NCBI GenBank assembly: GCA_002505185.1
Contig: DAUP01000010.1
Coordinates: forward strand, 1 to 9,214
Source: Ferroplasmaceae archaeon UBA567
GTDB taxonomy: Archaea > Thermoplasmatota > Thermoplasmata > Thermoplasmatales > Thermoplasmataceae
Length of the DNA stretch: 9,214 nucleotides
Direction of reading: 5' to 3'
Position 1 is the first letter of the stretch. Every line of letters starts with the position of its first letter. The notes under the pieces are model-generated. The model made no database searches. It was not told where the DNA came from and saw only the letters and a list, made by a program, of their open reading frames with translations. Shown one piece after another: positions 6,695 to 9,214 of this stretch. The position numbers and the translations under genes were made by a program.

Positions 6695-6735
6695 ATACTG
6701 TTCCAGGAAATTAAGTACATTTGCAACATCTTCGA

Positions 6736-6762
6736 TCCTGAGTATCATAACTCCCCTCAGGA
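6736..6762. repeat. Stem-loop: 7-bp perfect stem, 13-nt loop
   Basis: TCCTGAG (6736-6742) and CTCAGGA (6756-6762) are exact reverse complements, about 40 bp from the hairpin at 6672-6694. On the plus strand it is followed within about 10 nt by ACTATTTTTAC, so a transcript from upstream could end here. Confidence 0.35.
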
Positions 6763-6843
6763 GCTTTGTACTATTTTTACTCAAAGCAATTATGTCATAA
6801 TATTCTAAAATTATCAACGAAAATATGGCAATTTCTAATCTAG

Positions 6844-6862
6844 AAACTATAATATATAGTTT
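6844..6862. promoter_or_regulatory. Perfect palindrome coinciding with the TATA box of the ATPase-nuclease cassette
   Basis: AAACTATAATATATAGTTT is an exact 8+3+8 inverted repeat. It contains the best TATA-like sequence before the cassette (TATAATATATAG), which would place the transcription start near 6875-6880. A factor bound here would compete with TBP, so it is a candidate operator. A/T-rich palindromes arise by chance more easily than mixed ones, but arms including C/G pairs make this less likely to be random. Confidence 0.5.
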
Positions 6863-6878
6863 ATTTATTACTTTAAAA

Positions 6879-6885
6879 GGAGAGG
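6879..6885 (+). promoter_or_regulatory. Shine-Dalgarno sequence of the RecF/OLD-like ATPase
   Basis: GGAGAGG ends 10 nt before the ATG at 6896 and contains both GGAG and GAGG, complementary to the archaeal anti-Shine-Dalgarno. It supports the ATG as start and implies a short 5' leader. Most other genes here appear leaderless. Confidence 0.55.
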
Positions 6886-6895
6886 ATATATTAAT

Positions 6896-8587
6896 ATGGA
6901 AAACGATGAAATTGAATTTGAAATAAAAAATATTGGACCTATTAAAAAATCAATTATACGTACCAAGAATATTACAACCATATTAGGACTTCCCAATTCA
7001 GGTAAAAGTTATGCACTTAGATCAATATACTGGTTTCTTCAACTTCTTGATGAATACAGATTTAAAGAATTTAATCGCTTAGTTAACCATGTTAAATCAG
7101 ACGAAATTTTAGAAAACAAAATTATGAATGATATGAATAAAGAAATAGAGAAGGAATTAAATGGTATAGTTGATGATTTTATATCAAATAAACAAAATAT
7201 CCTTCATGAAGTGTATAAAAATAATATAAAAATAAACTATAAAATTAATTTAGAGAAATTAAAATTATTAATTAAAGGTGTATTTAAAGATACTCTTAAG
7301 CAATATACAGGGTCTAGTAATATAAAAAATATTAAGGTTAATGGAAAATCAATAGATACGATAATAGATGATTCAATATCGGAAATACCAATATTTGGCT
7401 CTGAATACTCAAAGGAAGATAATGGATTACACTTTATGTATTCAATAGCAAGAAATTCACATATTACTCCTGAAAAATATTATGAAAAAATGAATAAATT
7501 AAGGCGACATCCATTAACTGTTACGATCAATCCAATGAATATTAGCAAAGCAGGCACGAGTATAAACGTGGATGTCACTTTTTCAATTTCAAGGGCAACC
7601 GATCAATATCTCCAGGAAAGGCTAGATTTTTATGGATTAAATTTTGCTAGTACAAATATTTCTATTGAAAACTTTCCATATATGGGAATAATTATATCTA
7701 ATATTTCTGAAAATATATGGACATCTATAATTAATTTTTCATTAAAAAATATAAAATCGGCTATTTCTGATATTTCGGGAATTAATTCGATTAAATTTAT
7801 TCCGTACGGCAGAAATATAATAGTTCAATTATATAATAATTCATTGAAAAAGAGTTTATATTATCCTGGAGAAATTTTAGAAGATTTGAATGTTTTAAAA
7901 AGTGCACCATTTTCAAGTTATTTTAAGTGGCTTGATGCTGGAAGAGAAAGACTAAATAATAATCAAAATGAATTAATTAATTTATTTAATTTTATTATAA
8001 ATGGTGAAATCAAGTCAGATTCAAACACCAATGCCCTGAAATACTTTTTTGGTGATAACAAATCTGTTGATATAGTTTTGTCGTCTGCCATGGTAGAAGA
8101 AATAACAGGATTAATGCTTCCCATTATTTCATCAAATGATAAAGATTTAATTATCATTGAAGAACCCGAAGCACAGCTTCATATTAGCACACAAATAATA
8201 ATGGGAATATTATTGGTGGCTTTAGTTAAGAAAAAAGATATTAAAATTATTTTTTCAACGCACAGTGATACACTTGTAATTGTTATGAATTACTTGCTAA
8301 CTCAACATGTAGAGAAAAATGATGTTCAAAATCTTGTTAAAGCTATATATAATAATCAATTTTCCCAAGATAATTTAAACGATTTGATTAATGTTTTTGA
8401 TGATAAGAAAAAAATTGACATTAAATTTTATTCTAATAAAGATGATAAGTTTATGTTAATAGATAATAAAGATATTTTAAAGGAAATACCCGGAATTACT
8501 GATTTCATAGATAGATTATTTAACTGGAGCATTGGTGTTATTTCTAAAACACAAAAGGACCAAAATGGTGAAAATAAAAATGACTGA
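6896..8587 (+). CDS. RecF/OLD/AAA_15-like ABC-type ATPase, putative defence sensor
   Basis: The 563-aa protein is an ABC/SMC-type ATPase of the RecF-OLD-AAA_15/21 kind. It opens with IEFEIKNIGPIKKSII (6-21), a typical first strand pair, and the Walker A GLPNSGKS (31-38). A long middle insert follows (about 45-390), rich in Lys, Asn and Ile. A signature-like SSAMVEEITGLMLPI is at 396-410, Walker B LIIIEEPEAQLH at 418-429 with E422/E423, and the switch histidine is in IIFSTHSDTL (451-460, H456). After it comes only a short tail (461-563). There is no TOPRIM nuclease domain as in OLD or GajA, so activity probably relies on a partner, and a nuclease-like gene overlaps its 3' end. DNA and codon use are much more AT-rich than in the neighbours (many AAT, ATT, TAT), suggesting acquisition. 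It likely senses or gates an effector; the defence role is inferred. Confidence 0.85.
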   Translation: MENDEIEFEIKNIGPIKKSIIRTKNITTILGLPNSGKSYALRSIYWFLQLLDEYRFKEFNRLVNHVKSDEILENKIMNDMNKEIEKELNGIVDDFISNKQNILHEVYKNNIKINYKINLEKLKLLIKGVFKDTLKQYTGSSNIKNIKVNGKSIDTIIDDSISEIPIFGSEYSKEDNGLHFMYSIARNSHITPEKYYEKMNKLRRHPLTVTINPMNISKAGTSINVDVTFSISRATDQYLQERLDFYGLNFASTNISIENFPYMGIIISNISENIWTSIINFSLKNIKSAISDISGINSIKFIPYGRNIIVQLYNNSLKKSLYYPGEILEDLNVLKSAPFSSYFKWLDAGRERLNNNQNELINLFNFIINGEIKSDSNTNALKYFFGDNKSVDIVLSSAMVEEITGLMLPIISSNDKDLIIIEEPEAQLHISTQIIMGILLVALVKKKDIKIIFSTHSDTLVIVMNYLLTQHVEKNDVQNLVKAIYNNQFSQDNLNDLINVFDDKKKIDIKFYSNKDDKFMLIDNKDILKEIPGITDFIDRLFNWSIGVISKTQKDQNGENKND

Positions 8588-9086
8588 AGTTAACTTTCAG
8601 AAGTTAAAAGGGGACAATGAATGGGCAAAACTCGGTGAAAATGAATGCTATGCAGAATTGCCAACCAGTTTCTCAGCAATTTTTAACGTAGAGCACTTTA
8701 AAAACAACGGTTTAAAACATTGTGATATAATATTTATAGGTAAACAAATCTTTTTTATTGAGCTAAAAAATACTAGTAATACAACAAATAAGGGTGAAAT
8801 AATACAAAATATTTTTGAGAGTATAGAACCTAAATATAACGGTTCTAAGAAAATATTAGAGAGCCTACTTAAATTGTATAATAATGGCGTTTCAAAATCT
8901 TTTAACAATAAATGCTATACATTTTTTGTGTCCAATGAAACCATATCAATACTGCAGGCAAATAAAAGTATATTTACAAAACAAAAATATAAGCTCTCAC
9001 ATTTAAAAAGCGAATTAGATTTCATTATACTAAAACCATGCTGTTCAAATTTATTTGAATCGGGAAATTTTTTAAAAATTCTTTAA
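8565..9086 (+). CDS. Putative PD-(D/E)XK nuclease-like partner of the upstream ATPase
   Basis: The 173-aa protein has HCDIIFIGKQIFFIELKNTS (52-71), the beta-hairpin core of PD-(D/E)XK enzymes: D54, then E66-L-K68. E25, E27 or E31 in the preceding helix/strand could supply the fourth acidic residue. A helix follows (GEIIQNIFESI, then KKILESLLKLYNN), then a strand CYTFFVSN (117-124). Nuclease activity is inferred from this core only. The frame is open from a TTG at 8532, but I chose ATG 8565, which has AAGGA (8555-8559) 5 nt upstream. ATG 8580 is also possible, with GGTGA (8567-8571) 8 nt upstream. From 8565 it overlaps the ATPase by 23 bp, so the two are almost certainly co-transcribed and may be translationally coupled. 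It shares the ATPase's AT-rich codon use. Confidence 0.7.
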   Translation: MVKIKMTEVNFQKLKGDNEWAKLGENECYAELPTSFSAIFNVEHFKNNGLKHCDIIFIGKQIFFIELKNTSNTTNKGEIIQNIFESIEPKYNGSKKILESLLKLYNNGVSKSFNNKCYTFFVSNETISILQANKSIFTKQKYKLSHLKSELDFIILKPCCSNLFESGNFLKIL

Positions 9087-9094
9087 TTGTGATA

Positions 9095-9112
9095 CGTTTT
9101 ATTGTTATTTTT
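9095..9112 (+). terminator. T-rich terminator candidate of the ATPase-nuclease cassette
   Basis: GTTTTATTGTTATTTTTC begins about 10 nt after the nuclease stop codon and has two T-rich blocks. This suits archaeal termination and would close the two-gene operon. Confidence 0.4.
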
Positions 9113-9214
9113 CCGATGGTCTGTTACATAACTATTAAAATGTAGGTTTATACAAACAGAAAATTTCGTTCCTCAGAAACTCTACATCAGTAATCTGCTG
9201 ATATTGAGATGAGT

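Larger units (their letters stand above)
6599..6817 (-). pseudogene. Minus-strand ORF, possible remnant of a transposase-like or other gene
   Basis: This 72-aa minus-strand frame starts with TTG (6815-6817); an internal ATG at 6748 would give 49 aa. From that ATG it reads MILRIEDVANVLNFLEQYSL, then CSVREVKLTRMMKKSSEG and ends NKFVSKSH. The amphipathic helix and the REVKLTR segment look like real protein and its codons look natural, whereas most antisense frames here do not. The frame stays open upstream of the TTG toward the start of the 6896 gene, which suggests a gene 3' end whose 5' part has been lost. I suspect the C-terminus of an insertion-sequence transposase but cannot name a family. 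It lies between two plus-strand genes and has no clear promoter. Confidence 0.35.

Noticed and set aside
6621..6770. GC-richer patch with TTCGATCC, considered as a tRNA
   Set aside because: No acceptor stem, D arm or anticodon arm can be folded around it.
6896..8587. OLD-family nuclease or GajA of Gabija
   Set aside because: The sequence ends about 100 residues after the switch histidine, without the DxD and E motifs of a TOPRIM domain, and no UvrD-like helicase follows.
9135..9214. Minus-strand open frame (ends in FCLYKPTF) running off the window edge
   Set aside because: About 26 codons, no recognisable motif, and the window ends; it may be the 3' end of a gene on the minus strand but cannot be supported.

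Overview
The window looks like a piece of an AT-rich archaeal chromosome, most likely from Thermoplasmatales (Ferroplasma/Acidiplasma/Cuniculiplasma-like). This is inferred from gene types and signals, because no rRNA or other marker gene is present. The supporting signs are heavy use of ATA, AGA and AGG codons, TATA-like boxes about 20-30 nt upstream of start codons with no Shine-Dalgarno motif for most genes (leaderless transcripts), and archaeal-type proteins: a LigB-family dioxygenase, an AAA ATPase with a DUF4143-type C-terminus, and an ArsR regulator with a C-terminal CYDHLAG domain.

Layout. 159-935 (+) encodes a class III extradiol (LigB-type) dioxygenase, followed by a small cysteine-containing ORF of unknown nature (960-1199). 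1266-2447 (-) is a drug-exporter-like MFS protein, divergent from an ArsR-type regulator at 2543-3244 (+). The 95-bp gap between them holds both promoters and two TTC...GAA palindromes, a standard arrangement for a regulator controlling an efflux pump and itself. 3245-3776 is mostly non-coding, with a doubtful lysine-rich ORF and a striking repeat (3705-3746) just upstream of the TATA box of the DUF4143-type ATPase (3777-5039, +). 5314-6570 (+) is a second MFS transporter, whose C-terminus runs into an unusual GC-rich Gly/Pro/Arg tail. 6571-6843 contains a minus-strand ORF that may be a gene remnant, plus two hairpins.

The most interesting part is 6844-9086: a very AT-rich two-gene cassette. 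Its first gene is a 563-aa RecF/OLD/AAA_15-like ABC-type ATPase without a TOPRIM domain. The second gene overlaps it and encodes a small protein with a PD-(D/E)XK-like D-x(11)-E-x-K core. Unlike its neighbours, the cassette has a Shine-Dalgarno sequence, and a perfect 8+3+8 palindrome coincides with its TATA box. By analogy with PARIS, Septu and Gabija (SMC/OLD-like ATPase plus a separate toxic or nuclease partner), I infer a two-component defence system with a PD-(D/E)XK effector. I cannot match it to a named system from sequence alone.

No tRNA, rRNA, CRISPR array or intact insertion sequence was seen.
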